This document shows, piece after piece, positions 45,606 through 55,028 of a stretch of 64,000 nucleotides of DNA. The notes below the pieces were generated by a model. The model was not told where the DNA came from. It saw only the letters and a list, made by a program, of their open reading frames with translations, and ran no database searches. Origin of the DNA: Microtetraspora fusca (GTDB taxonomy: Bacteria; Actinomycetota; Actinomycetes; Streptosporangiales; Streptosporangiaceae). Position 1 is the stretch's first letter. Each line of letters opens with the position of its first letter. The position numbers and the translations under genes are program-made. The stretch lies in contig NZ_BBYK01000049.1 in NCBI RefSeq assembly GCF_001570365.1, forward strand, positions 154,867 to 218,866, in the 5' to 3' direction.

Positions 45606-46937
45606 GCCGCCCTGGGATCCATGATCGAAAGCAACTTTTCTTCTCGTTATTAAAGCGGCCCGCCTACGGCGGCCCGCGTCGCGCGCCGGTCGGCCAGCCG
45701 GCCGGGCATGCGGCTCTCCGGCCGGTCCCGGCCGACGCCGCCCACGCGCTCCAAGCCACCGAGACGGAACGCCAGACGATCGAGGAGCATCAGGACCAAG
45801 ATGGCGACCAGGGCAACGCCGGTCCAGCTCGTCGGGCCCGGAGGAAGAACTTGCAAGGGGCTCCGCCCCCTGCACCCCCCGGCCCTCCTCGGAGATGAGT
45901 TGGGGACGGCGTGGGCGGGAGTGCGGGCATCTCTTCGCCGGCCACCCCGAAGGGATGCCAGACCGGTCGCCCAAGGTCAAGCCGTCGAGCTCGGGCAGGG
46001 CAACCAGCAGACGCGGAAGGTCACCGGGAGACATGTACACGGGAACGACGGCTTGACCCCAGGCGTCCGGCCCGGCATGGCTACGCCTGCCCGACGAGGA
46101 GATGACCCCGGCGACACGTGTAGCGAAGTCCCGCGCAAAGAGCCGGGTTAGGTCCTTGATGGGTAGCCCGCATCTAAATTGCGTTCGGAGCAATCGAAAG
46201 TGTTGTCGAAATGCGCTCAAACGTGCGCAACGACCTGGACGTGCTCAAGGGCTGCACGTTGCAAGAGCAGACCTGGCAGGCCAGCGGAACAATGCCGGTG
46301 ACCTACCTGTGCACATACCCGAACTTCTAGTTCGGCACCACATACAACACGGGCGCCCGCGTCTTACGCAGGGCAAGTCTCCACATCCCACGCTCCGTCA
46401 GTCAGGTTCTATCGGGCGGACCTAGGAGCCTGCCCGCTCAGCGCGACCTATATAGAACACGCCTCCACCCGCAACGAGTACCAGGCTGTGCTCACAGGGA
46501 GCGACCCCGACAGAGATGACTCTCAAATGATCAATCCGACTCGTCAAGTCGCTCGAGAGAAGGTCGCCCCGGGGGCGTTATACCGAAAACACGACCATCT
46601 GCACGGTGACCTGCCGATCAAGGTCAATGACTATGGCGAACGCGGCGTCGCTGGTGGCAACACCTCCACCTCGACCACCGAGCCTACGGTCGGCTAACCC
46701 GCAGGATCCGTGCCAATTTCAGGCGATTTGTGAAGATTAGCATCCAGTGGGTGACTCGATCGGGCAGCGGCTATCCCTGAGCCGAAACGTGAAGGCTCAC
46801 AGCCGCGCAGTCACACGGAGAGGCGACTATGCTGCCCTTTAGTACAGGACCGGACATGTCTACAGAGACAAGCAGCTCTCCAGACGCCTAAGGGCTGCAC
46901 GAGTGCCCCGCGGGCGGGGAAGAAGGGAGGAGATAGC
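45606..46937. other. 1.3-kb region of decayed sequence before the restriction block
   Basis: No complete gene is supported. A minus-strand TTG frame (45650-45856) could encode a 68-residue one-helix protein, weakly supported. A GGGGC-TCC-GCCCC hairpin at 45857-45869 is of a kind common in actinomycete spacers. From 46211 a plus frame reads MRSNVRNDLDVLKGCTLQEQ and stops at 46330. A second frame (about 46454-46697) reads EHASTRNEYQAVL... to TEPTVG. Both look like pieces of lost genes. Confidence 0.45.
46828..46870 (+). promoter_or_regulatory. Candidate promoter and operator of the restriction block
   Basis: TATGCT (46828-46833) could be a -10 box. TGTCT-ACAG-AGACA (46857-46870) is a perfect short inverted repeat just after it, about 70 bases before the start at 46938. 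Confidence 0.4.
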
Positions 46938-49097
46938 GTGAGCTCCTCTCTCATCGCGGCGATGGCCAAAGCAGAACCCCTCTACCAGATTCCTGAAGAC
47001 GATTTGGTCGGCGATGTCCTGATGCCGGCTATGGCGGCAGCTGACGAGGCCCGCATTGGAGCTGGCTTCTTCAGCTCTCGCTGTTTTGCGCAGATAGCGC
47101 CCGGACTGGCCGAGTTTCTAGCTCATCCCGAGCGTCGCTTGAGTCTCCTGATCAGTCCAGAGATCGACAATGCAGAGCGTGAGGCGCTCGAACGGGGTGC
47201 GAAATCTCCTGAGCAGGTCATCCATGACCTCGAACAGCGGTTGTTTGCTGAAGCGGTAGTCTCGTCGTCTGCTCTCGTGCAACACGCTCTGGATTGCCTT
47301 GCATACCTCGTAGCTAAGAAACGCTTGAGAGTCCGTTTCGCCTTGATGTCGCGCGGTCAGTATCACAAGAAGAAATGGCTGCTACGCGGTGGGACTGAGT
47401 GGCTTGCTGTGCACGGCTCGGGCAATGCCACCGCGCGTGGCCTCCTTGTAAATGGTGAGCAGATGACTGTTGACCGGCCATGGGTCGATGGTCGGGCAGC
47501 TAAGGCACGGGTATCTAAGCTAATCACAGGTTGGGAACGCGACTGGAGTAACCAGAACCCGCATGTTCTCGCCATTGAAATCGTGGACGGCCTGCGAATA
47601 ATCGGCAAACGAGGAGCGCTGCAAACCGTTCCCACGATCGAGGATTTCTGGAAAGCCTGGCAGGTAGATCACATGCGTGGGCTTGAGCCAGACCTTCCGC
47701 CCGGAGTCACAATAGAACCTCCTCGTCTCCTGCGGATACCGGATGGGCTCGAATGGGAAACCGGTCTTTATCGGCATCAGGGAGTCGCGGTTAGGACATT
47801 TCTTGGCGCCGGTTCCCGTGGAATTCTTGCCATTGCCACTGGTGGTGGCAAGACTCAAACATCACTCATTGCCTCAGTAGTTGAGCAGGATCGCCATAGT
47901 GGTCCGATGCTCTTGATGCTAGTTGTGCCGACAGCGCCGCTAATGAGGCAATGGGTAGAGGTGGTCCGTCGGTTCGGCGTCGAACCTGCTGTGCCGAGCA
48001 ATATGACTGTTCCCAAACGACGCGTGTGGCTCGAAGAGCTCAAAGCGAGCCTAGCAACTAAAGCAAAATACACGGCTGTCGTTCTGTGTACCCAGAAGCT
48101 GTTTACTAACGACACTGCATTGCGAGAGACAATAGATGAGCTCGCGCCGCATGTCCTAACCATGCTCATTGGTGATGAGGTGCATAACTTGGGTGCACCC
48201 ACTTTCCTGCGCGTGGCACCTCAACGCTTCGATATACGTCTCGGCTTGTCGGCGACGCCGTCGCGTCAGTATGACGAAACTGGAAGCGCTCAATTGTTCG
48301 ACTACTTCGGGTCGCCAATTTACGAGTTCACGCTTGCTGATGCAATTGCGGTCGGATGTTTGACGCCGTATCGATACTACTTGCACGAAGTGAGCATGAC
48401 GCCGGACGAATTTGCGGCGTATGTTGACTTGAGTCGGCAGCTCCGGCGCAAGGGTTTCTCCAGGCAGGACGATGGCTCTTCCGAAGGGCAAGACGATCAG
48501 ATCGAGCACCTATTGCGTAAGCGACGTGCTGTTCTCGAACAAGCGTCAGGGAAAATTGCAGCGCTTGAGGCTCTTCTTGTCGAGACTGGAGTTCGCAACG
48601 TCTCTCGGACTCTCATATATGCCTCTGCCAAGCAACAAATTCTTGGGGAGGTAAAGCAGCTTGAGCAAGCGAATTCCCTTCTGCGTCGACTCGGGATCCG
48701 GTTTCATGAATTCACAAGTACGGAAACCGGTCGTAGTGGATCAGAGCGCTATCTCGAAGCGTTCGGTCGAGGAGAGTATCAGGCACTGACAGCAATGAAG
48801 GTGCTCGACGAGGGCATCGACTTGCCAGAAACTGATACGGCCTATCTCTTGGCATCGAGCACTGTTCGCCGGGAATGGGTTCAACGGCGCGGACGGATTC
48901 TTCGACGGGCAGAAGGTAAGACGCATGCGGCGCTCCATGACTTCATCGTGGTGCCGCCGGATGACGAAACAGGTGAAGGACGCACGATTCTCACCGGCGA
49001 GCTGCTGCGCGCTCGTGAATTTGCTGGTGCAGCTGAGAACGAATACGATCCGGATGGTCCCCGGACGATCATTAATAGGCTGGAGCGCATCCTTTAA
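46938..49097 (+). CDS. PT-linked restriction protein: PLD-like nuclease plus DEAD/DEAH helicase
   Basis: 719 residues from GTG 46938 behind GGGAGGAG. N-terminal phospholipase-D-like half site (His 143 and Lys 145 in YHKKK, then GSGN at 160-163). Superfamily 2 helicase follows: Walker A TGGGKT 301-306, DEVH box in IGDEVHNLG, LSATPSRQ and the arginine finger QRRGRILRR. It resembles the family called DNA phosphorothioation system restriction enzyme (TIGR04095, from memory). Such proteins act on DNA without phosphorothioate. First gene of a four-gene block whose GC is about 55%, lower than the rest. Confidence 0.85.
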   Translation: MSSSLIAAMAKAEPLYQIPEDDLVGDVLMPAMAAADEARIGAGFFSSRCFAQIAPGLAEFLAHPERRLSLLISPEIDNAEREALERGAKSPEQVIHDLEQRLFAEAVVSSSALVQHALDCLAYLVAKKRLRVRFALMSRGQYHKKKWLLRGGTEWLAVHGSGNATARGLLVNGEQMTVDRPWVDGRAAKARVSKLITGWERDWSNQNPHVLAIEIVDGLRIIGKRGALQTVPTIEDFWKAWQVDHMRGLEPDLPPGVTIEPPRLLRIPDGLEWETGLYRHQGVAVRTFLGAGSRGILAIATGGGKTQTSLIASVVEQDRHSGPMLLMLVVPTAPLMRQWVEVVRRFGVEPAVPSNMTVPKRRVWLEELKASLATKAKYTAVVLCTQKLFTNDTALRETIDELAPHVLTMLIGDEVHNLGAPTFLRVAPQRFDIRLGLSATPSRQYDETGSAQLFDYFGSPIYEFTLADAIAVGCLTPYRYYLHEVSMTPDEFAAYVDLSRQLRRKGFSRQDDGSSEGQDDQIEHLLRKRRAVLEQASGKIAALEALLVETGVRNVSRTLIYASAKQQILGEVKQLEQANSLLRRLGIRFHEFTSTETGRSGSERYLEAFGRGEYQALTAMKVLDEGIDLPETDTAYLLASSTVRREWVQRRGRILRRAEGKTHAALHDFIVVPPDDETGEGRTILTGELLRAREFAGAAENEYDPDGPRTIINRLERIL

Positions 49098-49112
49098 AGC
49101 AGAGGTTTTAGA

Positions 49113-49328
49113 ATGGCAGTCACCCCCCGCATCAATGATGTCGCCAAGCAAGAGGTGTGCGCGGTAGAAGAGCGTTATCCCGGATACCGGACAGCGCTAG
49201 TGAAAGCTCTCGATGACGTGGTCGGCCTGCAGTCAAAGGCGCACGCCACTCAGCGTCGAGAAGAGGTAACCAAGGTAGTTGAAGTACTCGGTCGATCGGC
49301 AGTCATCGCCAAGGGCGGAGAGGCCTAA
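49113..49328 (+). CDS. Small accessory protein of the restriction block
   Basis: 71 residues: NDVAKQEVCAVEERYPGYRT, then a helical LVKALDDVVGLQSKAHATQR stretch. An AGAGG-like site lies before the ATG. The TAA shares a base with the next ATG (TAATG), so it is coupled to the DndD-like gene. I recognise no family. The coupling and position argue for a real subunit of the system. Confidence 0.7.
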   Translation: MAVTPRINDVAKQEVCAVEERYPGYRTALVKALDDVVGLQSKAHATQRREEVTKVVEVLGRSAVIAKGGEA

Positions 49329-51472
49329 TGCTTATCAAGTCCGTGCACATCGCCCGCTTCAAGCTGATGCGTGACGTTACGATCCACTTCTCTGTCGACC
49401 CTGCCAAACCCCTTACAGTTATTCGCGGTGAGAATGGTTCCGGAAAGACGACTCTGTTGTACGCGATGCTATGGGGCTTGTATGGAATGCATGGTTTGGC
49501 CAAGATAGCAAACGTCGACACACCTCGCCTTACCTCCACATTCCGCCCTCCTGGCGTACCTGTAAGCGTAGAGGTGGAGATTGTTTTCGAGCACACGGAC
49601 GATCTAGGTACGAGTAGCGAGTACCGCCTGCGTCGTATGGTTCTAGATACTCCGATGGTCGATGCTCTTCCGCGGCGAGGACAAGACCAAGTTACCCTAT
49701 TCCGGCTCACTCCAGAGGGTGACAAGCCAGTTCATCCTGCGGAAGCCTGGATCGAGCGGCTAATCCCGCAGCGTCTGTCGGATCTATTCTTCACAAACGG
49801 CGACGACATCCAAAAGTTCATCTCTGGGCGTGTCCATTCGCACGAGCGGCAGAGCAAAGTTCATCAGGCAATTAGAGAACTCCTTGGCATCGATCAGTTG
49901 ACGTCTTCGGTTGCCGATCTGAAGTATGTTCACGGCAACATTAAACGTCGAGTTTCTGCGGAGAGCGGTAAGGACGCAGAAGAGCTGGAGAACATATGCG
50001 ATACCCTCCGCCGCCAGATTACTGAGCAAGAGGAAAAACGCGCCCTCATCGAAGCCCGTCAAAAATCGATGGAAGCTCAGCAGCACGAGTGGAATCGTGA
50101 ACTCAACCAGCTGCGCGGCATCGGCGACCTCGACGAATTGAATATGCAAATTGACGCGCTCAAGAAGCGCATCGAGGGATGCCGAAATCGAGTGCAAGCT
50201 GCGCTTGCCGATATGCGAACTGCTTTCAAGAGTCAGGCACTTTCCTTGGCGCTTGCGGCAATGAGTATCGATCAGGGCCGGTCGAAACTTGAAGAACTCG
50301 CCGACCGACGCGTGATTCCGAACACGTCCCTGAAGGTCCTCGAAGACCGTCTAGAAGACGGCGAGTGCATCTGCGGTGGAGACCTGCGTCCTGGTTCCGT
50401 CCTGAGGGACCACGTTCAGCATCTGCTTGACGAGCAGCGCGAGAACTCTGAAATGGCTCATCGCCTGACGGAGCTGCGCTATGACGCGCGAGGCCTGGCC
50501 GTTGCTACTACGGACAGCGAAGACTTCGCTACTAAGCGCGAGGCGACGCTTATGGCCTATACAGCAGCACGGGATGATCTGGCACGTGCTGATGTAGAGC
50601 TAAAGCAGGCTGAAACTAGGCGCAGCCGTATCGATGACACCCGTGTGCGCACCCTTACTGACGAACTCGCAGCTGTGGGCAAGAAGATCGGTGATGGAGT
50701 TCTCGAGCTAGGGCGCATTGAGGAGCGTATATCGTCCTATGAAACCCAGCTGGGAGAGCGCGACCAAGAGCTGGCAAGTGTCACGAAAAGGAACAGGGCC
50801 AACCGGGACCTTATTATCAAACGTGATGTGGCGGAGGAGCTGCGAGCTCTAGCAGAACGGGTACAGAGCCGACTGGAGGGTGAGTATGTGCAGAAGGTGT
50901 CTGCTCGCCTACAGGAAATCTTCCTGTCGATCGTCGGCGCCGAACCGGACGCCCAGCTCGGCGTTTTCCGAGGCGTCTCTATCACGGAGAAGTTCGATAT
51001 CGTGGTCGAGAGCCAGCATGGGACGAATCTCGATACAGACTATGAGCTAAATGGGGCATCACAGCGTGCACTAACCCTCGCCTTCATTTGGTCGCTTATG
51101 GAGGTCGCCGGCATTACCGCGCCGCGCCTGATCGACACACCTCTAGGTATGGTGTCAGGGGGAGTAAAGCAGCGGATGGTTAATACCATCACCCGTCCTC
51201 CAACCGGTGACCAGCCGCCGTACCAGGTCATCCTTCTTCTGACCCGGTCCGAGATCATGGAGGTCGGTGAGCTGCTGAGCCAGCATGCTGGTGCCTTCGC
51301 GACGATCTCATGTAGCAAGGATTACCCCACTGACCTTGTTTACGAGTGGCCCGGCGAAGAGCCGGAAGTCCGAGCGTGTTCCTGTACGCACGAGCAGGCG
51401 TGCCGGATTTGCGCACGCAACATCGATAATGCGCATGGTCTCGCGTTTCGTGATATGGAGGCAGCGATCTAG
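49328..51472 (+). CDS. dndD: DndD-like SMC/Rad50-type ATPase
   Basis: 714 residues. Walker A GENGSGKTT at 34-42, long coiled-coil arms (about 200-290 and 370-520), a CICGG turn near residue 345 in the zinc-hook position, and a C-terminal ATPase half (ELNGASQRALTLAFIWSLME, LIDTPLGMVSGGVKQRM). This matches DndD and related PT-system ATPases. It couples ATP use to DNA handling by the restriction or modification complex. Overlaps genes on both sides by one base. Confidence 0.88.
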   Translation: MLIKSVHIARFKLMRDVTIHFSVDPAKPLTVIRGENGSGKTTLLYAMLWGLYGMHGLAKIANVDTPRLTSTFRPPGVPVSVEVEIVFEHTDDLGTSSEYRLRRMVLDTPMVDALPRRGQDQVTLFRLTPEGDKPVHPAEAWIERLIPQRLSDLFFTNGDDIQKFISGRVHSHERQSKVHQAIRELLGIDQLTSSVADLKYVHGNIKRRVSAESGKDAEELENICDTLRRQITEQEEKRALIEARQKSMEAQQHEWNRELNQLRGIGDLDELNMQIDALKKRIEGCRNRVQAALADMRTAFKSQALSLALAAMSIDQGRSKLEELADRRVIPNTSLKVLEDRLEDGECICGGDLRPGSVLRDHVQHLLDEQRENSEMAHRLTELRYDARGLAVATTDSEDFATKREATLMAYTAARDDLARADVELKQAETRRSRIDDTRVRTLTDELAAVGKKIGDGVLELGRIEERISSYETQLGERDQELASVTKRNRANRDLIIKRDVAEELRALAERVQSRLEGEYVQKVSARLQEIFLSIVGAEPDAQLGVFRGVSITEKFDIVVESQHGTNLDTDYELNGASQRALTLAFIWSLMEVAGITAPRLIDTPLGMVSGGVKQRMVNTITRPPTGDQPPYQVILLLTRSEIMEVGELLSQHAGAFATISCSKDYPTDLVYEWPGEEPEVRACSCTHEQACRICARNIDNAHGLAFRDMEAAI

Positions 51473-51882
51473 TGGTAGATATCATCAATCGGTACGCCGG
51501 CATTGACTTGTATATGCCCGAGGATTCTCATCGAGTAATTCGCGAGCATGTCGGTCAGGGGCAACCGTTTCCCCGTCAGGTCGATGCCTGGTGGATTGCA
51601 TTTTGCCTCGGGGTCCGACACAAGGAAAAGCGAATCTTGCCGGAAAAGCGCACTAAGTTCATGGATGGAACAATCCTGAGCAGCGATCCCTGGCGAATAG
51701 TCCATCTGGAACTGATCGCCCTCGGCTTGCACGGCGAGGACATCCTCACGCGTCCTCGTGATGTCGTGCAAGTTGCCACTGAGCACGCGAACTACGGCCT
51801 TGAGGTTCTAGTCGAAACGCTGACAGGGCAGAACGAACCCACTTTGGCTCTAATGAACTTTCTCGATATGGCAAGGTTATGA
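51472..51882 (+). CDS. Small PT-system protein in the DndE position
   Basis: 136 residues from GTG 51472, which overlaps the DndD-like stop by one base. The length and position equal those of DndE, and AWWIAFCLGVRHKEKRIL loosely recalls its N-terminal helices, but the family match is not convincing. The rest is helical (WRIVHLELIALGLHGEDILT, ANYGLEVLVETL). It may be the last subunit of the DNA-damaging module. Confidence 0.7.
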   Translation: MVDIINRYAGIDLYMPEDSHRVIREHVGQGQPFPRQVDAWWIAFCLGVRHKEKRILPEKRTKFMDGTILSSDPWRIVHLELIALGLHGEDILTRPRDVVQVATEHANYGLEVLVETLTGQNEPTLALMNFLDMARL

Positions 51883-52495
51883 GCTGGCAAGGCTTGGGGC
51901 ATGCATATTGCGCCGTCCTGCCGGAAGCGTGTGAGGTCATCGCCGGCTGTAGAGGCAAGGGCGAGTGCATGGGGCGAATAGCCATGTTGACGTAGATGCG
52001 CACGCGAGGCTAGATGGCCCAGCCTGAGCTTCCCTTGTGACCGGCACTGCATGCAGCGCTGACCGGCCCCGCCGGGGACGACGGTGGCAAGGGTGCGGAC
52101 GAGACTGAGGCCGCCCCCTGGAAGGTCGATCTCCAACAGCCTTCGATCCGGTGCACGCATCGCTTCGGCCCACGGGCGCTCGAACGAAGAGAGATCGTTG
52201 CTACGCGCGCCCCGGGCATGGGGCGGTACCGTATTGGGTCGCCTGGGCGTTCACTGCCTCGGCGGCGTCCTGTAGGGCGTGCTCGACTACCTCGCGCGGG
52301 AGCATGCTACGGGGCGATCAGTTTGCCGAGTTTCCAGGCGGCGAGGTTGAGCGTCCGGGTTCGGCTCCCTACGGGTGCGCCGGGGACGCGCTCGACTTCG
52401 CCGGACAGGGCAGCTTACCCATAGTGGGACAGGCGGACGGATTTTGGCCCAGTCGGGATTTCATCGTCCTGCTAGGTTGCTTGAGTCAAGAGGCC
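51883..52495. other. Gap between converging PT blocks
   Basis: 613 bases. No gene is supported. A minus frame holds a lone CMQC pair and may be an old zinc-finger remnant. No strong terminator hairpin was found, although two operons meet here. Confidence 0.4.
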
Positions 52496-53935
52496 TTAAC
52501 TATCAGTGCGGCGTACCAGCCTGTGTCCCTTAAGGGATCGCCCGCACCGATGGAGCTCTCTCTCCCACCCTTCCTCTGTCCCGATCAGATGCGGTTGTTC
52601 GTAGAGCCCTGCTCGTACCTCCGCCTCTGTGAGGCGAAGGTACTTGGGCACGTGAGGATCATCTGGCGCAAGGAACTCATGCTTGCGGTGAAGGAGCGGG
52701 CGGTTGGTGGAGTCAGCGTAAGACAGGAACGAAGACTTCAGCGTCTGAAGGTCCACGGTGTACGACGAGACCAAACGAGGATGTGGGTCGCTGTCAAAGT
52801 CGGGGTAATTGAGCCAGCTCACGCCGCGGCCTTGATGGCGCAGCTTCGCGACCGTCCACTCGGGCGGTCGGCCAGCTGCGATGCTTGCGCAATGCTCATA
52901 CAGACGAAGTACGGTGGGCATCCGGTGGACGGCTCGGCGGTGCACGTACAAGGCTGTCGCGGTGAACTTCCCGGCAGGCGACCCAGCCATCGCATGGCGG
53001 ATATAGGCGCCATCGCGGAGTTTAAACAGAAGCTGGTCTGCGCGCTTGCACGCTTCCGCGTAAGACGAGAAAAATGTCCGGACGTCGAGTTGAACCGATA
53101 GAGGGAGGCTGCTGACGGGACCGCGCCCATGAAACAGTTCGAGGGCAAGGAAAAGGAGGGTGTCTAGCGCAGATCGATTCGCAGATTCTTCGACCTTGAC
53201 TGGATCGGCGGCCTGCTGTGCAAGACGGTTGAGTTCGGCTGGCCGCAGGTGTCCGAGGAGGGCGATAACCTGCTGAGGCATTTCCTCTAGGCGAGGGAGG
53301 CGACCGCGTTGCTCCAGATGGTCAACGATGGCGGCGATGGCGGAAGCTGTGTCTTCGAACGTCAGCCACTTGGCGTCAGGTTTTATCCGGCGGGCGATGT
53401 AGCGCAGTCGAGCTTCGTCGTCTCTGAAGGCGTAGACAAGCCCAGGTGCTGCAGGTAGGCAGCGAGCTCCGGTTACCTCGTCAACGTAGTCTCGAAGCTC
53501 GCTGGCGGCGAATAGGTGTTGGAAAGTGTTGCGGCTAGTGAGGATGCCATCGCCGTGCTCCCGGCCTTTGATCTGGTTCCGCTCCCAGCGCAGCCGCGCT
53601 GACACCACGAGTGCTGTCCTTGTATTGTCCCAGGCGTGTCGAAGCGTCTGACGTCGTTCGGCTGGATCTTCGATCACGTTGACGACGTAGGTGAGCAGCA
53701 CAATTTCAGCGGGTTTGAGCTGTCCACCAGGGTGATGAGCGGGATCCCATCCGGAGACCTCTAGGCCGAGTTGTCGCAATGCTCTTACGTCCGCGCCCCG
53801 ACCACAACCGTAGTCGAGCACTGAAGTTCCCGAACCTAGCTGCAGATCGGTCACGGCTTGACGGGCAGGGGCGGAGAGTCCAACGCGGCCGATCGCGGTC
53901 CGTTGACGCTCGCTAGCCCACAGCTGTGCTGTCAT
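52496..53935 (-). CDS. DNA phosphorothioation-associated putative methyltransferase
   Basis: 479 residues from ATG 53935 behind GGAG. Class I methyltransferase motif I is VLDYGCGRGADVRALRQLG (about 40-58), with PAEIVLLTYVVNVIEDPAER after it. The long C-terminal region has LPRLEEMPQQVIALLGHLRP and LRLTEAEVRAGLYE. It resembles TIGR04096, the dnd-associated methyltransferase-like family (from memory). The substrate is unknown. It lies 257 bases after sspD with its own promoter-like region. Confidence 0.85.
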   Translation of the reverse strand: MTAQLWASERQRTAIGRVGLSAPARQAVTDLQLGSGTSVLDYGCGRGADVRALRQLGLEVSGWDPAHHPGGQLKPAEIVLLTYVVNVIEDPAERRQTLRHAWDNTRTALVVSARLRWERNQIKGREHGDGILTSRNTFQHLFAASELRDYVDEVTGARCLPAAPGLVYAFRDDEARLRYIARRIKPDAKWLTFEDTASAIAAIVDHLEQRGRLPRLEEMPQQVIALLGHLRPAELNRLAQQAADPVKVEESANRSALDTLLFLALELFHGRGPVSSLPLSVQLDVRTFFSSYAEACKRADQLLFKLRDGAYIRHAMAGSPAGKFTATALYVHRRAVHRMPTVLRLYEHCASIAAGRPPEWTVAKLRHQGRGVSWLNYPDFDSDPHPRLVSSYTVDLQTLKSSFLSYADSTNRPLLHRKHEFLAPDDPHVPKYLRLTEAEVRAGLYEQPHLIGTEEGWERELHRCGRSLKGHRLVRRTDS

Positions 53936-53986
53936 CGGTGTCTCCACGAGAACAGTCTGCCCGACGCAGCTGGTGCTATCCTGCAA

Positions 53987-54002
53987 CGTTGCTAAAGCAA
54001 CG
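53987..54002. promoter_or_regulatory. Inverted repeat upstream of the methyltransferase-like gene
   Basis: CGTTGCT-AA-AGCAACG is a perfect inverted repeat. With GCAACGTTGC (53983-53992) it makes three AGCAACG half sites. It lies about 52 bases before the gene start at 53935. Candidate operator. Confidence 0.55.
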
Positions 54003-54191
54003 TGATGGTCTGAAGCTGGGTGCGGTCTATAGCGACCAGCTCACTGAAACAGAGCTCAAGCGAAACCAAAGCCCGGCTTACTTGATGCTTGCAGCTCCCA
54101 AGCATGGACTGAACTGCCTGGGTTGATTATCGGACCCAGGCGGCTCATCATGCATGCGCGTTGACTATCCAGCCTCTTCAGCACGGCTGCA
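54003..54191. other. Spacer between sspD and the methyltransferase-like gene
   Basis: About 190 bases of lower GC without a supported gene. It likely contains the methyltransferase promoter. Confidence 0.4.
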
Positions 54192-55028
54192 TCAGAGGTG
54201 GCATACCGCACAACCCGCCTGATCGTCCTCCTCATCATGGGCATCAGAAAGGATCTCCAGCAGTGGGCGGTTTGGCTTTGCGCGCTTCGCAGCCCGCTCG
54301 AGAGCTGCGCTGTGTTTCGCTTCGATGTCGTCCCGTCGCTCTATCAGTTCATGCAGTGACTCGCCCTGGGACCAGGTGTACTGCCGGTCCTGCATGGCAG
54401 TGCGCCTGTAGTTGACCTTCTCTTCGTAGGCGATGGCCTGCTCGAAGAGCTCTGGGTGGCGGTCCTTGAGACCGACCCACTCGTGCTTCCGCTGGAAGAA
54501 GCAGAAGTAGCAGCCTGACCGGGTTCGCCACTCGTAATAGCCGGGTAGGCCGATGCCTGCCTCGTCGAGGATGCGATCAACTCCGGCACGGTCGATGCCG
54601 TCCTCTCGGAACGGGAATACCGCCGTGATATTCGGCTTGGTACTGACATAACCGAGCCGGTTTTCGTCCGCGCGGATCGCGACGTAGGAGATCACCTCAT
54701 CGTTACCGACCCACTCCTCCAGAGGCTTGATCTTCAGGTTCTTGGTGCACCAGCGCATCTGAGGACTAGGAAGCGTTCCCTGATAGACCTCAAGCCAGTG
54801 ATCGAAGTCACGCGTTGAGTTGAGCCGCAAGATCGGTTTACCCACTGCGGCCTCAAGCCGGTTGAGGTATTCGTATGTCTCCGGTAGTTCCGCGCCGGTG
54901 TCACAGAAGAAGTACTCCATGTCGGGCACACGGTCGCGCATATAGACGGCGAGGGCGGAGGAGTCCTTGCCACCGGACAGACCGAGGACGTGACGCTTCT
55001 TCCCGCTGGAGCTGTTGGTATCAGTCAC
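54192..55028 (-). CDS. sspD: PAPS-reductase-like sulfurtransferase, SspD (DndC family)
   Basis: 278 residues from a GTG overlapping the sspC stop (GTGA). PP-loop SGGKDS at 18-23. Cysteines that may bind an Fe-S cluster are in QMRWCTKNLKI, GCYFCFFQRKHEW and the last residues (GCAVCHL). SspD/DndC activates DNA with ATP and passes sulfur from SspA into the backbone. Confidence 0.9.
   Translation of the reverse strand: MTDTNSSSGKKRHVLGLSGGKDSSALAVYMRDRVPDMEYFFCDTGAELPETYEYLNRLEAAVGKPILRLNSTRDFDHWLEVYQGTLPSPQMRWCTKNLKIKPLEEWVGNDEVISYVAIRADENRLGYVSTKPNITAVFPFREDGIDRAGVDRILDEAGIGLPGYYEWRTRSGCYFCFFQRKHEWVGLKDRHPELFEQAIAYEEKVNYRRTAMQDRQYTWSQGESLHELIERRDDIEAKHSAALERAAKRAKPNRPLLEILSDAHDEEDDQAGCAVCHL

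Noticed and set aside
45405..46220. A 271-residue minus-strand frame overlapping the second XRE-type gene
   Set aside because: Its 3' third is antisense to a clear gene and the rest has no family features.
52340..52400. A possible tRNA-like T-arm (GGTTCGGCTCCC)
   Set aside because: No paired acceptor or anticodon arm could be drawn around it.
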